Shown: positions 17,199 to 26,853, numbered from the stretch's first letter. The stretch: DNA of 64,000 nt from B1SED10-75 sp964636865 (GCA_964636865.1 CAZWVJ010000005.1:35241-99240); one strand, 5' to 3'. The notes: a model not told the origin generated them from the letters alone. Numbers and translations are program-made.

Positions 17199-17711
17199 TT
17201 ACTTTGTTCTCGGAGCAATTATCATAATCATGTTCTTACCTTCTACCCTGGGCTCTTTTTCAATTACACCCCACTCTGAAAGTTCATCCGCTAAATCCTG
17301 GCAAAGCTTTCTCCCCATGTCTTTATGGGTAATTTCTCTGCCGCGAAACATCACGGTTACTTTTATTTTATCCCCGTTCTGTAAAAAGCGTTTGCCATTT
17401 TTGACCTTCACTTCAAAATCATGCGTATCAATCCCCGGCCTTAATTTAATTTCTTTAACGGAAATTACTTTTTGCTTTTTACGCGCTTCCCTTTCCCGCT
17501 TATTTTGTTCATACTTATATTTGCCGAAATCCATAATACGGCACACCGGGGGTTTAGAATGAGGTGATACATTCACCAAATCCAAATTCTTTTTATGAGC
17601 AATTTCTAATGCTTGATCAGTATTCATGATACCTAATTGAGTACCATCACTATCAATTAACCTTACTTCTTTAGCCCGAATCTGTTCATTTACTAACAGA
17701 TCTTTACTAAT
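17199..17711 (-). CDS. infC: Translation initiation factor IF-3
   Basis: 170 residues from an ATT start. The only nearby GTG (17720) overlaps the SD itself (GGAGGTG) and leaves no spacing, whereas GGAGG is 8 bases from the ATT codon at 17711-17709 that opens ISKDLLVNEQIR. AUU initiation of infC is known in E. coli and Geobacillus and serves autoregulation, because IF3 rejects non-canonical starts. Seen: the N-domain (NEQIRAKEVRLIDSDG), a basic linker (KYKYEQNKREREARKKQK) and the C-domain (EIKLRPGIDTHDFEVKVK, VMFRGREITHKDMG). It prevents premature 50S joining and proofreads the start codon. Confidence 0.97.
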   Translation of the reverse strand: MSKDLLVNEQIRAKEVRLIDSDGTQLGIMNTDQALEIAHKKNLDLVNVSPHSKPPVCRIMDFGKYKYEQNKREREARKKQKVISVKEIKLRPGIDTHDFEVKVKNGKRFLQNGDKIKVTVMFRGREITHKDMGRKLCQDLADELSEWGVIEKEPRVEGKNMIMIIAPRTK

Positions 17712-17872
17712 TCTTGTCACCTCCGTAATATTGATAAATTAATAATGTAAAAAGAGCAGTATTTCCCCTGCTCTATTATCAAAAGTAGTATTTTCAAACC
17801 TTTATTACAATGTGTTTTTACACATGCTCTAAGGTGAGAAGCAAGGGCTTCTGCTTGGTTATTTAATTTGAC
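17712..17872 (-). promoter_or_regulatory. L20-type autoregulatory leader of infC-rpmI-rplT
   Basis: The minus-strand transcript between the promoter at 17879-17907 and infC has a GAAGC/GCTTC hairpin within CTTGCTTCTCACC, a short ATGTGT/ACACAT hairpin, and the terminator at 17748-17774. Firmicute infC operons carry such a leader, in which L20 binding favours termination. The assignment rests on position, the GCTTCTCACC segment and the terminator; a covariance-model hit is needed to confirm it. Confidence 0.65.
17748..17774 (-). terminator. Attenuator terminator in the infC leader
   Basis: A perfect 7-bp stem AGAGCAG/CTGCTCT with an 8-base loop (GGGAAATA) is followed by TTTTTA on the minus strand. 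It lies 36 bases upstream of the infC start, so it acts within the leader. Confidence 0.85.
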
Positions 17873-17878
17873 TTTAAT

Positions 17879-17907
17879 ATGTTAACAGATATCAGCGCAT
17901 GAGTCAA
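17879..17907 (-). promoter_or_regulatory. Sigma-A promoter of the infC operon
   Basis: On the minus strand TTGACT (17907-17902), a 17-base spacer and TAACAT (17884-17879) lie about 170 bases upstream of infC. This leaves room for the leader described separately. Confidence 0.65.
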
Positions 17908-18082
17908 TTATTCGCGATCATTCAATAAAATCTTACTATCTAAAAAGTGGTCACTGTGGCGGCACATTATCGCAAATATGCTTTTGCTGTGTTAAACCAA
18001 CCACCTGCCCCCGCCAAACCTCCGTTTAAACAAAATCGGCTTTTTAAGTATAAGAAGCGCTCTCAACCTTTCAAACACCTAT

Positions 18083-21000
18083 CTACTTTTCTACGCTGTG
18101 ATCCTGTTCCAGTAATTTGACGAAAGTTTCCACTATATGAGGATCAAATTGACTGCCCGCACACCGCTGTAATTCATCTATGGCCTCTGCATTGCTCATA
18201 GCTTTACGGTAAGGGCGATCATTAATCATGGCATCATAAGCATCAACAACAGCTAAAATGCGAGCTTCCAGGGGAATCTCTTCGTCTTTTATTCCGTAAG
18301 GATAACCTTTGCCATCCCATCTTTCATGATGTTTTAATATTAATTCTGCTACTTCTGCCAGATCCATTGAAGAAAGGGCAATACGGTAACCTTTTTCCGC
18401 ATGCTGTTGAATAATTTCCCATTCATCAGGAGTAAGGGGATCTTCCTTGAATAATATCTCATCCGGTATACTTACCTTGCCTATGTCATGCATTTGGGCC
18501 AGGATATATAGGAGGGATATTCGCTCTCCGGGTAAAGATAATTCTTCACCCAATTTAGTAGAAAGCTTTTTCACTTGTTGAATATGCCCTGTAGATACAA
18601 AATCTTTTTCTCCCAGCATATATACCAACGACTGAATCATTTCCTGTCTGGCAGTAGAAGTTTTAAGAGTTTTATCTTGATACATTAAATCATCTGCTTC
18701 TTTAAAAGTTTCTTCCAGGGATTTACTATGACCATAAGTAGTCGATAGACCCAGGGAAACATGCAGAGGAAGCTTCTGATGTTCCTTATTATACTTATCC
18801 AGCGTTTTATATATGCGATTAACTATTTTTTGTCCGGTCTCTTTATCTGTACGGGGAAGAATAATCGCAAATTCATCCCCGCCAACCCGGGAAATAATAT
18901 CGGAACTGCGGAATATTTCTCGCAAAACATCCGCACACAACATTAAAAGTTTATCCCCTTCAGCATGCCCCAGTGTGTCATTCACCAACTTTAAGCCGTC
19001 TAAATCAACAGAAACAATAGTAATGGGATATTCCCTGCTATTACTCAGGCGATCAATTTCATTCTCGAAATAAGCCCTGTTATATAACCCGGTTAGATGA
19101 TCATGGAAACTCAGGTATTTTAAACGTTCTTCATATTCCAGGCGCTCGGTAATATCACGGACTATTCCCCGAAAACCGTTAATAATACCTTCATCATTTT
19201 TAATCGGGGTTACAGAAAATTCGCCATACCCCACAGAACCATCCTTACGCAGCATTTCCAGGGTCAGAGAATATTCGGGTTTTCCGGTCTTGAATATACG
19301 ATTGAAGTATTCGTAAACTTTTTCCGGGTTTCTGCAAATTTCCCGGAAATTTTTCCCCCATAATTCCTCCAAATCATATCCCAGCAAACGAGCTGCCGAA
19401 TGGTTGCAAAAAGTAATATTTCCGGACAAGTCAGTTTCATAAAAGCCTTCTTCCATGGTATACAATATTTCGCGATATTTTTTTTCTGATTTTTTCAGCG
19501 CTTCTTCCGCTTCTTTGCGCTCTGTTATATCCATAAGGGTGACAAAACCCGCAGGCACTCCCTGATAAGTAGAAGTAGCACCTGTTAAAGAAACCCATCT
19601 TTCCTTGCCCTGTTTGGTAACTATTTTGAACTCATAATAAGGATCAACACTCTCTCCCTGTTGCCTTTTTTTACCCCTTTCTTTTACTTGAGACCGAAAA
19701 TCGGGGTGGACAATTTCCCAAAAGCGCATTTGGTGAAGCTCTTCCTTGGGATATCCGGTTATCTCTTCCGCAGCACGATTAACATAAACCCAATAATCAT
19801 TTTGCAACATCATAATAGCTACAGGGGAAGATTCCGCCAGAGCCCTAAATTTTTCCTCGCTTTCCAAAAGAGCTTCCTCCGCCCGTTTTCGTTCTGTCAT
19901 GTCTCGAGCTACCCCGCGGAACCCTACAGGGTTTCCTTCATTATCACGCTGTAAAACTATGGAAACTTCCAAAAAAGCTTCCCGGCCATCTCCCGTAATA
20001 ATCGGCCAGCCTACAGCTTTTTCCGAACGCCCTGTCCGATATACCCGGTTGTAAACCGCGAATACATCCTCCGGATTTCGATAAAATGCATTATAATTTA
20101 ACTTCTTAAGCTCTTCCGAACTGTAGCCAAGTATACTACACAGAGAATCATTGAAAAAAGTTATATTACCGGTAAGATCAACTTCGTAATATCCTTCCTC
20201 CATAGTATCCAGAATTTCCCGGTATTTTTGCTCCGACTTTTTAAGAGCTTCTTCCGTTTCTTTGCGCTCTGTTATATCCATAAGGTTAATAAAACCTGCC
20301 GACACTCCGCGGTAAGTTGAAGTAGCGCCCGTAAGAGAAACCCATCTTTCTTTCCCTTGTTTGGTAATAATTTTTAGCTCATAAGAAGGAGTAACTTGTT
20401 TACCCTGTTGTCTTTTTTTGCCTCTTTCCTTCACCATAGGCTGGAAATCGGGGTGGACAATTTCCCAAAAACGCATTTCATAAAGCTCTTCCTTGGAATA
20501 TCCGCTTATCTCTTCAGCGGCAGGATTTACATAAATCCAGTAATCGTTTTGATACATCAAAATTGCCGTAGGAGAAGATTCCGCCAAAACCCTAAATTTT
20601 TCCTCGCTTTCCAAAAGAGCTTCCTCCGCCCGTTTTCGTTCTGTCATGTCTCGAGCTACCCCGCGGAAACCCACGGGGCTTCCCTCATTATCACGCTGTA
20701 AAACTATGGAAACTTCCAAAAAAGCTTCCCGGCTATCTCCCGTAATAATCGGCCAGCCTACAGCTTTTTCCGAATGCCCTGTTCTATATACCCGGTTGTA
20801 AACCGCGAATACATCCTCCGGATTTCGATAAATTGCTTTATAATTTAATCCTTTAAGTTCTTTTGGGCTGTAGCCAAGTATGCTACACAGAGAATCATTG
20901 AAAAAAGTAAAGTTACCGGCCAGATCAACTTCGTAATATCCTTCTTCCATAGTATCCAGAATTTCCCGGTATTTTTGCTCCGACTTTTTGAGTTCTTCTT

Positions 21001-21739
21001 CTATTTGCTTACGTTTACTAACATCAATCCCCAAGCCTAAAAAACAATCCAAGGAACCATCTGAATTCAAAATAGGCCTGCCATGCCATTCTACCAACAG
21101 TAATTCCCCGTTTTTGTTAATAATTGAGTTTTCATTGCAGGTGGAAATATTCAACTCGACAATGTTTTTAAAAACTTCTTCAAGTTCTTTTTGTTCTACA
21201 GATGGAACAAAATTATCGAGGTAACTAACACCTATCACCTCGTCAGAATTGTAGCCAAGAGCTTGCAGCATTGCCTCATTCATCATCCTAACTGTGCCAT
21301 CTGCATTGATCATGACTCCAAAAACCGGCAAATCTTCTATAAAATTTTCATCATAATTTCTTGGGTGCAGGGTATCCTCTAATTCCTTCTTATATTCAGA
21401 AACATCCCTAAATATGCTCACAAAATATCCGGGGGCATCAAGGTAAGAGGTTATTTCATACCATCGTTCGGCAAAATCGAAAAATTGTTCAAACTGCACA
21501 ACTTTTCCGGGGCTAAAGCTTGTCAATTCTTCATAAATTCCATACCAATCAATAGCATCACCATTTATACTCTTATAAACATCGGCTGCCCTTGCACCAA
21601 TTATTTGATCTCTGTTTAAACCAAGCATTTTTTCAAAAGCCGGGTTAACCTCGAGAAGAGTACACTCCACAGGCTTAATGTCTTCATTGTTCTCAATAAT
21701 TTGATGATAAGCAATAGGAAAAGGATGATGATATAACAA
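18083..21739 (-). CDS. Multi-PAS sensor with GGDEF and HD-GYP domains (c-di-GMP turnover)
   Basis: 1218 residues. About seven PAS units run from the N-terminus to residue 870, several with the PAC-type ending GFRGVARDMTERK. A GGDEF diguanylate cyclase domain follows (DHLTGLYNRAYF; intact RVGGDEFAII at about 953), then an HD-GYP phosphodiesterase domain (HDIGK at about 1085; HHERWDGKGYP at about 1137). With both output motifs intact it could make and break c-di-GMP; which activity dominates is unknown. No membrane segment is evident, so it is probably a cytoplasmic redox, light or ligand sensor. A two-PAS block is duplicated in tandem (19500-20995). The start is unclear: the TTG at 21739 has a weak SD, and the best SD-like GGGGG lies about 40 bases upstream with no in-frame ATG, GTG or TTG between. 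Confidence 0.93.
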   Translation of the reverse strand: MLYHHPFPIAYHQIIENNEDIKPVECTLLEVNPAFEKMLGLNRDQIIGARAADVYKSINGDAIDWYGIYEELTSFSPGKVVQFEQFFDFAERWYEITSYLDAPGYFVSIFRDVSEYKKELEDTLHPRNYDENFIEDLPVFGVMINADGTVRMMNEAMLQALGYNSDEVIGVSYLDNFVPSVEQKELEEVFKNIVELNISTCNENSIINKNGELLLVEWHGRPILNSDGSLDCFLGLGIDVSKRKQIEEELKKSEQKYREILDTMEEGYYEVDLAGNFTFFNDSLCSILGYSPKELKGLNYKAIYRNPEDVFAVYNRVYRTGHSEKAVGWPIITGDSREAFLEVSIVLQRDNEGSPVGFRGVARDMTERKRAEEALLESEEKFRVLAESSPTAILMYQNDYWIYVNPAAEEISGYSKEELYEMRFWEIVHPDFQPMVKERGKKRQQGKQVTPSYELKIITKQGKERWVSLTGATSTYRGVSAGFINLMDITERKETEEALKKSEQKYREILDTMEEGYYEVDLTGNITFFNDSLCSILGYSSEELKKLNYNAFYRNPEDVFAVYNRVYRTGRSEKAVGWPIITGDGREAFLEVSIVLQRDNEGNPVGFRGVARDMTERKRAEEALLESEEKFRALAESSPVAIMMLQNDYWVYVNRAAEEITGYPKEELHQMRFWEIVHPDFRSQVKERGKKRQQGESVDPYYEFKIVTKQGKERWVSLTGATSTYQGVPAGFVTLMDITERKEAEEALKKSEKKYREILYTMEEGFYETDLSGNITFCNHSAARLLGYDLEELWGKNFREICRNPEKVYEYFNRIFKTGKPEYSLTLEMLRKDGSVGYGEFSVTPIKNDEGIINGFRGIVRDITERLEYEERLKYLSFHDHLTGLYNRAYFENEIDRLSNSREYPITIVSVDLDGLKLVNDTLGHAEGDKLLMLCADVLREIFRSSDIISRVGGDEFAIILPRTDKETGQKIVNRIYKTLDKYNKEHQKLPLHVSLGLSTTYGHSKSLEETFKEADDLMYQDKTLKTSTARQEMIQSLVYMLGEKDFVSTGHIQQVKKLSTKLGEELSLPGERISLLYILAQMHDIGKVSIPDEILFKEDPLTPDEWEIIQQHAEKGYRIALSSMDLAEVAELILKHHERWDGKGYPYGIKDEEIPLEARILAVVDAYDAMINDRPYRKAMSNAEAIDELQRCAGSQFDPHIVETFVKLLEQDHSVEK
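19500..20995 (-). repeat. Internal tandem duplication of a two-PAS block, 747-bp period
   Basis: Two copies of about 747 bp (249 codons) lie head to tail inside the GGDEF/HD-GYP gene. Matching landmarks are exactly 747 apart (for example 20221 and 20968; 19939 and 20686). Long stretches are identical at DNA level, such as the region coding for the GFRGVARDMTERKRAEEALL segment, so the duplication is recent or kept similar by gene conversion. Each copy holds two PAS units (KYREILDTMEEGYYEVDL and KFR.LAESSP types). Confidence 0.85.
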
Positions 21740-22192
21740 ACTTCGATAATTGATATTTTTTGTAATAGCTGTTAACCCCCATATTTTAGCTAAATAAAAT
21801 GGCTCAATAAATTCCTGAACTATCTATGTTATATAAGCTTAAATAATAATAATTAAATCCAGGGTAATAAGATTAAAAAAACCTCCATAACTTATTTTGG
21901 AACTAGTTAATTCAACAAAAATTTGATAATATCCTGCTCTTTTGCTTAATTAATATTTGTTCCCACATAAATTCACTTTCGCTTTGGGAATAGTAATTTT
22001 TTCAAAATATGAGTAGAGAATTTTAGAAGGTGAAGAAGGGTAAAAAATAGAAAGATAGTTTTAACGGCTATATAGCCATAATCTCCGGAAAAAGCTCATT
22101 GACGCTCGGGAAAAGATATTGCTATAATCACTATACTATAAGGAAATTTTTTTCTCGCTTGTTATTAAATAAACTTACGAAAGGGAAATATC
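21740..22192. other. Divergent intergenic region
   Basis: 453 AT-rich bases between the PAS/GGDEF gene (-) and the ThuA-like gene (+). Apart from the plus-strand promoter at 22099-22128, no gene, tRNA or clear hairpin is seen. Confidence 0.5.
22099..22128 (+). promoter_or_regulatory. Sigma-A promoter of the ThuA-like gene
   Basis: TTGACG (22099-22104), an 18-base spacer and a perfect TATAAT (22123-22128) lie 64 bases upstream of the ATG. Confidence 0.65.
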
Positions 22193-22855
22193 ATGAAACA
22201 CAATGTGCTGGTTATCTCAAAAGGCATTATTCATCCATCTTTTCTATCCAGAAAAACTCTGAAATTTTTGCTAAGAGATTTAAGGGCAAATTATTCTCTG
22301 CATTTCACCAATCGGCTAGAAGCATTAAAAAAATTGAATAATGCAAACCAGGTAAAAGGTAGCAGCAAAACTAACTATGTTCATTATAAGGCAGCTATTC
22401 TTTATTATCATGCCAAAAGTGCAAGTGAAGAAGCATTAAATGCCCTATTCGATTATGTGGAAAATGGAGGCAGCGTACTCGCCCTTCATTCTTCTATGGC
22501 TTCTTTTAAAAATAATAAAGAATACCAAGAAATGCTGGGAGGAAAATTTGCAAGCCATGGAAAAATAGAAAATGTTAAAGTATATCCTTTGGATAATACT
22601 CATCCCATTTTAAATGGCGTCAGGGAATTCACCGTTAAAGATGAACTTTACATACACGAATATCAGCAAAACAACACTATCCTATTATCCACAAATAATA
22701 AAGGTCAAGAAGAGCCTATTATGTGGATAAAAACCTATGGAAAAGGTAAAGTTTGTTATTTTGCCCCAGGGCACTGTCCCAATGTTTGGCTTAATGCTGA
22801 AGTAAAAAAGCTCCTTAATAATGCTCTTATATGGCTATGTGACGAAAAGGTTTAA
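22193..22855 (+). CDS. ThuA-like domain protein
   Basis: 220 residues; the ATG follows AAAGGGAAA. Residues about 60-215 match the ThuA fold (class I glutamine amidotransferase-like): ALFDYVENGGSVLALHSS, then EYQEMLGGKFASHG, HPILNGVREFTVKDELY, PIMWIKTYGKGKVCYFAPGH. ThuA-like proteins occur in trehalose and other sugar catabolism, but their reaction is not well defined and the amidotransferase Cys is normally absent. The gene is monocistronic with its own promoter, and nothing nearby links it to a sugar pathway. Confidence 0.8.
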   Translation: MKHNVLVISKGIIHPSFLSRKTLKFLLRDLRANYSLHFTNRLEALKKLNNANQVKGSSKTNYVHYKAAILYYHAKSASEEALNALFDYVENGGSVLALHSSMASFKNNKEYQEMLGGKFASHGKIENVKVYPLDNTHPILNGVREFTVKDELYIHEYQQNNTILLSTNNKGQEEPIMWIKTYGKGKVCYFAPGHCPNVWLNAEVKKLLNNALIWLCDEKV

Positions 22856-23013
22856 GATGCACAGGCTGCGATTACACGTGGTACGGTACAATGTAGACAA
22901 AATAGCAAAAATTTAAGTTGCCGGGAGAAGATTTGACTTTTTGTTTTCCTAATACTTTTTATGCTTGTTACATGATATTTATGAACATTTTATATAAGTG
23001 TGGTAATGAAATA

Positions 23014-23865
23014 CTAAAGAGTGCCATATACTGAATGCGTTAAATTATTTAAACCGCTATTTTTATCAACATCAAATGTTACATAATAAATATCACCTTC
23101 AAGTTGGCCGGCTTGAAGGCAAACAGTTTGTCCGAGCTTGTGGAATAATTTATATCCGTTGTGTTCCGGGGCTTCATGAATATGCCCGTGTACAGATAAT
23201 AATGGTTGACTTTCCCGGAGGAAATTGTAAACTGCCAAACTGCCAACTTTATCTCCACTACCACAAACATCAAGTTCCATATTAGCCGGCGGTCCATGAA
23301 TAAGCCAAATAGATTCTGATATATTCTTCACCTGACTGGCAGTTTCATTCAATGATTCCGCTATAGGTTTTTTCTCAGCGAGATAACTCTGCAAGTCATC
23401 AACTACCTGCAAATTATTATCCGCATCAATGATAAGCGGATTATCAAGCTGAAATGCACTTATACTTAGATCCTCTGCAGTTTCCGGGGCCACCCAATAT
23501 TTGTAACCAAAGGGAAAGTCCTTCACCCACGGGCAACCGCAAAATTCATAACCTTTAACCTCTTTAACCCTATCAGCCACGTAATGCCAAAGTCCTTCGG
23601 CATCACCCTTTTCCATTTCGGGTATCAAAAGCTGATTGTCATCATTTCCCAGTATAAGAATGAGTTCACTTCCAGCATCTTTTATTTCAAAAGCATATTC
23701 CCTAATAGCAGGTAAATATTTTACCTGGGCCAGTATTCCATCATCTTTGGGAAATAAATCACCTGCTATAATCACAAAATCTGGTTTTTCTTCTTGTACT
23801 GCTTTCACCAGAAGGGGCCAATTATCCGATGACTGATGAATATCTGAAGTAGATAAGAATTTCAT
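23014..23865 (-). CDS. Metallophosphoesterase (calcineurin-like)
   Basis: 283 residues from the ATG at 23865. An in-frame GTG 12 bases upstream overlaps the SD GGGAGGT, so the ATG is chosen. Metal-binding motifs are seen in order: SDIH (about 8), GDLF (about 36), GNDDN in place of GNHD/E (about 74), HGPP, and HGHIHEAPEH near the C-terminus. The family hydrolyses phosphodiesters or phosphomonoesters with a dinuclear metal centre; the substrate is unknown. No signal peptide, so cytoplasmic. The gene stands alone. Confidence 0.88.
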   Translation of the reverse strand: MKFLSTSDIHQSSDNWPLLVKAVQEEKPDFVIIAGDLFPKDDGILAQVKYLPAIREYAFEIKDAGSELILILGNDDNQLLIPEMEKGDAEGLWHYVADRVKEVKGYEFCGCPWVKDFPFGYKYWVAPETAEDLSISAFQLDNPLIIDADNNLQVVDDLQSYLAEKKPIAESLNETASQVKNISESIWLIHGPPANMELDVCGSGDKVGSLAVYNFLRESQPLLSVHGHIHEAPEHNGYKLFHKLGQTVCLQAGQLEGDIYYVTFDVDKNSGLNNLTHSVYGTL

Positions 23866-24218
23866 AAGACCTCCCACTTTAACTAAATTTTATCGGTTTC
23901 CTATATTTCTTATATTCTCTAAGTAAGGAGCTATTTCCTTTATAAGAACTTTTCTAATTTATTTCTCATGTTTCCTGTTTCCTAAACCAAGAAACAATTT
24001 CTACAGAAATCTCCAGGCTATAAACTCACACAAAGTTAATAAAAATAATACAAAGATATATGAATAAAATGTATGCATAAATAAATTCAGACAGTTAAAA
24101 TCCTATTAGTAAAACAAAAAACTTGACAATTAACCTTAAAGGGATTATTTTTATGCTGCATTAAGCATGTTTTCAGAGGCTAATACAGGTTATAAACTTT
24201 TGTGAAAGGAGATAAACA
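23866..24218. other. Divergent intergenic region
   Basis: About 350 AT-rich bases. The only supportable element is a plus-strand TTGACA at 24123-24128 with an AT-rich -10 region (TTATTT, 24145-24150, 16-base spacing) about 70 bases before the flavoprotein gene. No hairpin or RNA gene is seen. Confidence 0.45.
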
Positions 24219-25589
24219 ATGGAGGAAAATTATGATGCTATAATAATAGGGGCCGGAACAGCAGGCACTTATTTTGCCAAACTTTTAGCCGAAAAAGGAT
24301 ATAAAATTCTGGTTATAGATAAATCAGCCCGGGAAGATTTAGGCAAACGATTGGATATTTTTCATATAGACAAAGAACTATTTGATAGATTTGGCATCCC
24401 GGCCCCTTCAGCCTCTGATGAAGATTACGTCACTGAATTTGAATATACCATTAGCAAATCTGCTTTTGATGAATTTCCCAAACGTATTAATTATCCCTTT
24501 GTAGTTATGCGACTCCCTCACTTTTTGGAAAGGCTCACCCGTTGGGCTGAAAAATTTGGGGTTACCTACGAATTTAATACCGAATTTGTGGATTTTATAT
24601 ATGCCGGGGGCCAAATCAGCGGAGCGATTCTTAATCAAAACGGAAATACCTTAAAAGTAAACTCCCGCTTGGTAGCAGATGCATCGGGAATTTCCTCCGT
24701 GGGAAGGCGCAAACTCAAAGATGACTATGGAGTTGAAAATTTTGAAATAGGTCCCCATGAAAAATTTTATGTAATTCTACGCTATGTTAAATTAAAAAAT
24801 CCGGAAACAGACCGGGTTACCTATAACATCACCTGGCCCTACTACAAAACATGGATTGCCCCCCAACTGGATGAAGACGGAGCAATATTCGGCGTAGGAG
24901 CTAATTTCTCTTATGAATACGCTGAAGAAATTTATCAAAAATTTATTTCGCAAGTAAAACTACCGCTTCATGAAGTTCAATACATTGAAAAAGGCACCAC
25001 CCCTTACCGACGTCCTCCTTATTCCTTTGTAGCCGATGGCTTTGTAGCTCTGGGAGACTCCGCCTGCCTCACCAAGCCCTACAGCGGAGAAGGAATTACT
25101 TCAGGATGGGTTCTCAGCAAAATCGCTGCCGAAGAATTTTCCCAGGCAATGCAATATGGCAAATATCCCGATACAAAAAGCGTTTGGAATACAAACGTAC
25201 GTTATCAACGGGGACAAGGCGCAGATTTTGCATACATGATGTGCACTTTAATCGGAGCTGTTAACAGCAATGCAAAAGAAAATCATTATCAATTCAAAAA
25301 AGATATTGTTTTTAATGAAAAAGATATGACAGACATGAATCGCGATTTTGCCGTAAATCTCAGTCTTGGTTCCACCATATCTCTGGTATTTAAAATACTG
25401 ATTGGAGTTATAACCGGAAATATCTCCCTTTCTACATTGAAAGCGTTAATTCGTGCAGTGTTAACTGCAGACAAACTTCGCAAACATTACCAAAATTACC
25501 CGAAAGAAATCTCCTCTTTCGAAGCATGGAAACAAAAAGCCGATACCCTGTGGGAATCGGCGGGAACTATGGCTGATGCGGTAAATTAA
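24219..25589 (+). CDS. FAD-dependent oxidoreductase, geranylgeranyl reductase-like
   Basis: 456 residues; SD GAAAGGAGAT before the ATG. Seen: the N-terminal dinucleotide-binding motif IIGAGTAGTYFAKLLAEKG, a second FAD-contact region VADASGISSVGRR, and the C-terminal FAD motif GFVALGDSACLTKPYSGEGITSGW. This pattern is shared by the geranylgeranyl/digeranylgeranyl reductase branch of the p-hydroxybenzoate hydroxylase superfamily. Members saturate isoprenoid double bonds or oxidise ring substrates; the actual substrate is unknown. It converges with the enolase-superfamily gene, and the stops overlap by 4 bases. A role in lipid or isoprenoid chemistry would fit the CrtI- and CrtC-like genes near 39-41 kb, but this link is an inference. 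Confidence 0.82.
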   Translation: MEENYDAIIIGAGTAGTYFAKLLAEKGYKILVIDKSAREDLGKRLDIFHIDKELFDRFGIPAPSASDEDYVTEFEYTISKSAFDEFPKRINYPFVVMRLPHFLERLTRWAEKFGVTYEFNTEFVDFIYAGGQISGAILNQNGNTLKVNSRLVADASGISSVGRRKLKDDYGVENFEIGPHEKFYVILRYVKLKNPETDRVTYNITWPYYKTWIAPQLDEDGAIFGVGANFSYEYAEEIYQKFISQVKLPLHEVQYIEKGTTPYRRPPYSFVADGFVALGDSACLTKPYSGEGITSGWVLSKIAAEEFSQAMQYGKYPDTKSVWNTNVRYQRGQGADFAYMMCTLIGAVNSNAKENHYQFKKDIVFNEKDMTDMNRDFAVNLSLGSTISLVFKILIGVITGNISLSTLKALIRAVLTADKLRKHYQNYPKEISSFEAWKQKADTLWESAGTMADAVN

Positions 25590-26818
25590 GGCCTGAAACC
25601 TTTTTTTCTGGACTTGGAAAGTTCCAATGCGTTTTTGAGGCCGCGTTGCCGTACTGTATTAATGGCCAGCTTTGTGGGGGTTACTTCGTAAAACTTTTTA
25701 CCGTATTTTTTTAATGCTTTTTGGTCTATTTCAATTCCCAGGCCCGGTTTGTCAGGAATATTTACACATCCATCTTTGTCTATATGAAAAGGTTCAACCA
25801 ATATGCCGTCACGATAACGGGGGATCCACGCGGGCGGTTCATAAGGGAATTCTATAGGTTGCCTGTGAGGATTTGCCGCGGCAATTTGCAGGTTTATGGC
25901 AAAACCAATACCGTTTGTCCATGTATGGGGTTTAAACTTGAGTCCCTGCTTGTTTACCTCCTGCATAATACGCCTGGAAGTTGATACGCCACAAAAACAA
26001 GCATCAGGTTGGTATATATCCAGCGAACCTTTCTCCAGCATAATTTTATGCTCATGCCACCCCGGGGTAAGCTCACCCCCGGCAATGGGAGTTGATGTCC
26101 GATTGCGCAGTTCCGCCATATCTTCAAAAGCATACATGTCCAGAGGTTCTTCCAGCCAGGAAATATTATATTCCTCGCAAGCTTTGGCAAAATGAGTAGC
26201 CCTTTCCAAGTCCCATAGGGGGGCATCATGAATTACAGCTACCCGCCAACCCTGGTTGGCATCCACTCCTAAATCAAGGCTATTCCCAACGGTACGACGC
26301 ACTTCTCTTATCTGTTCAATATCTTTTTCCAGTTCAAAATCATGCACCCGGAGTTTAACCGATTTAAAACCTTGTTCTTTAAAAGACATTACTTCTTCAG
26401 CACGTTTGGCAGGGGCATGCACTTCACCGGTAGAGCAGTAAGCAGGTATACGTCCACCTTCGCCACCCAGCAAAGCATAAAGTGGCTTTCCTTCTTTTTT
26501 GCCCAACAAATCCCAAAAAGCAGCCTCAATCCAGTTGTTACGCCATCCCAGGTAAGAAGCTTCTCTCAAGCGCTGATTAACTTGTTCTATGTTTTCAACT
26601 TCTTGATTAATTAAGTAAGGCCCTAATAGGCTGCCTAAACCTTCCCGCTCTTTTTCCATAGCTATACCGGCACTATAACCCTGTAAACCTTCATCGGTAG
26701 TTAGCCGCAGAAGAGTAAACCGGTTAGCCCCTTGAGGCATTCCCGGAATCCAAGAGGGATAAAAACTGGTAGGCAAAGGTATAGATACATGAAAAAGTTC
26801 AATTTTTTTGACTTTCAT
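25586..26818 (-). CDS. Enolase-superfamily enzyme (mandelate racemase/muconate lactonizing type)
   Basis: 410 residues from the ATG at 26818, set by SD AAGGAGATAAAA; the longer open frame has no ribosome site. The capping domain (about 1-130) is followed by the barrel with KLR in place of the usual KxK (about 157), VDANQGW (about 185), EEPLD (about 222), GGELTPG (about 245) and PHTWTNGIG (His about 297). The His/Asp side suggests the mandelate racemase subgroup, mostly sugar-acid dehydratases. The substrate cannot be read from the sequence. It shares a strand with the small membrane protein gene 35 bases upstream. Confidence 0.88.
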   Translation of the reverse strand: MKVKKIELFHVSIPLPTSFYPSWIPGMPQGANRFTLLRLTTDEGLQGYSAGIAMEKEREGLGSLLGPYLINQEVENIEQVNQRLREASYLGWRNNWIEAAFWDLLGKKEGKPLYALLGGEGGRIPAYCSTGEVHAPAKRAEEVMSFKEQGFKSVKLRVHDFELEKDIEQIREVRRTVGNSLDLGVDANQGWRVAVIHDAPLWDLERATHFAKACEEYNISWLEEPLDMYAFEDMAELRNRTSTPIAGGELTPGWHEHKIMLEKGSLDIYQPDACFCGVSTSRRIMQEVNKQGLKFKPHTWTNGIGFAINLQIAAANPHRQPIEFPYEPPAWIPRYRDGILVEPFHIDKDGCVNIPDKPGLGIEIDQKALKKYGKKFYEVTPTKLAINTVRQRGLKNALELSKSRKKGFRP

Positions 26819-26853
26819 TTTTATCTCCTTCTCTCGTTTAATAATATAATTTG

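Noticed and set aside
17941..18082. c-di-GMP riboswitch or other RNA beside the GGDEF gene
   Set aside because: The GC-richer stretch lies downstream of that gene, has no recognisable riboswitch core and only a weak hairpin.
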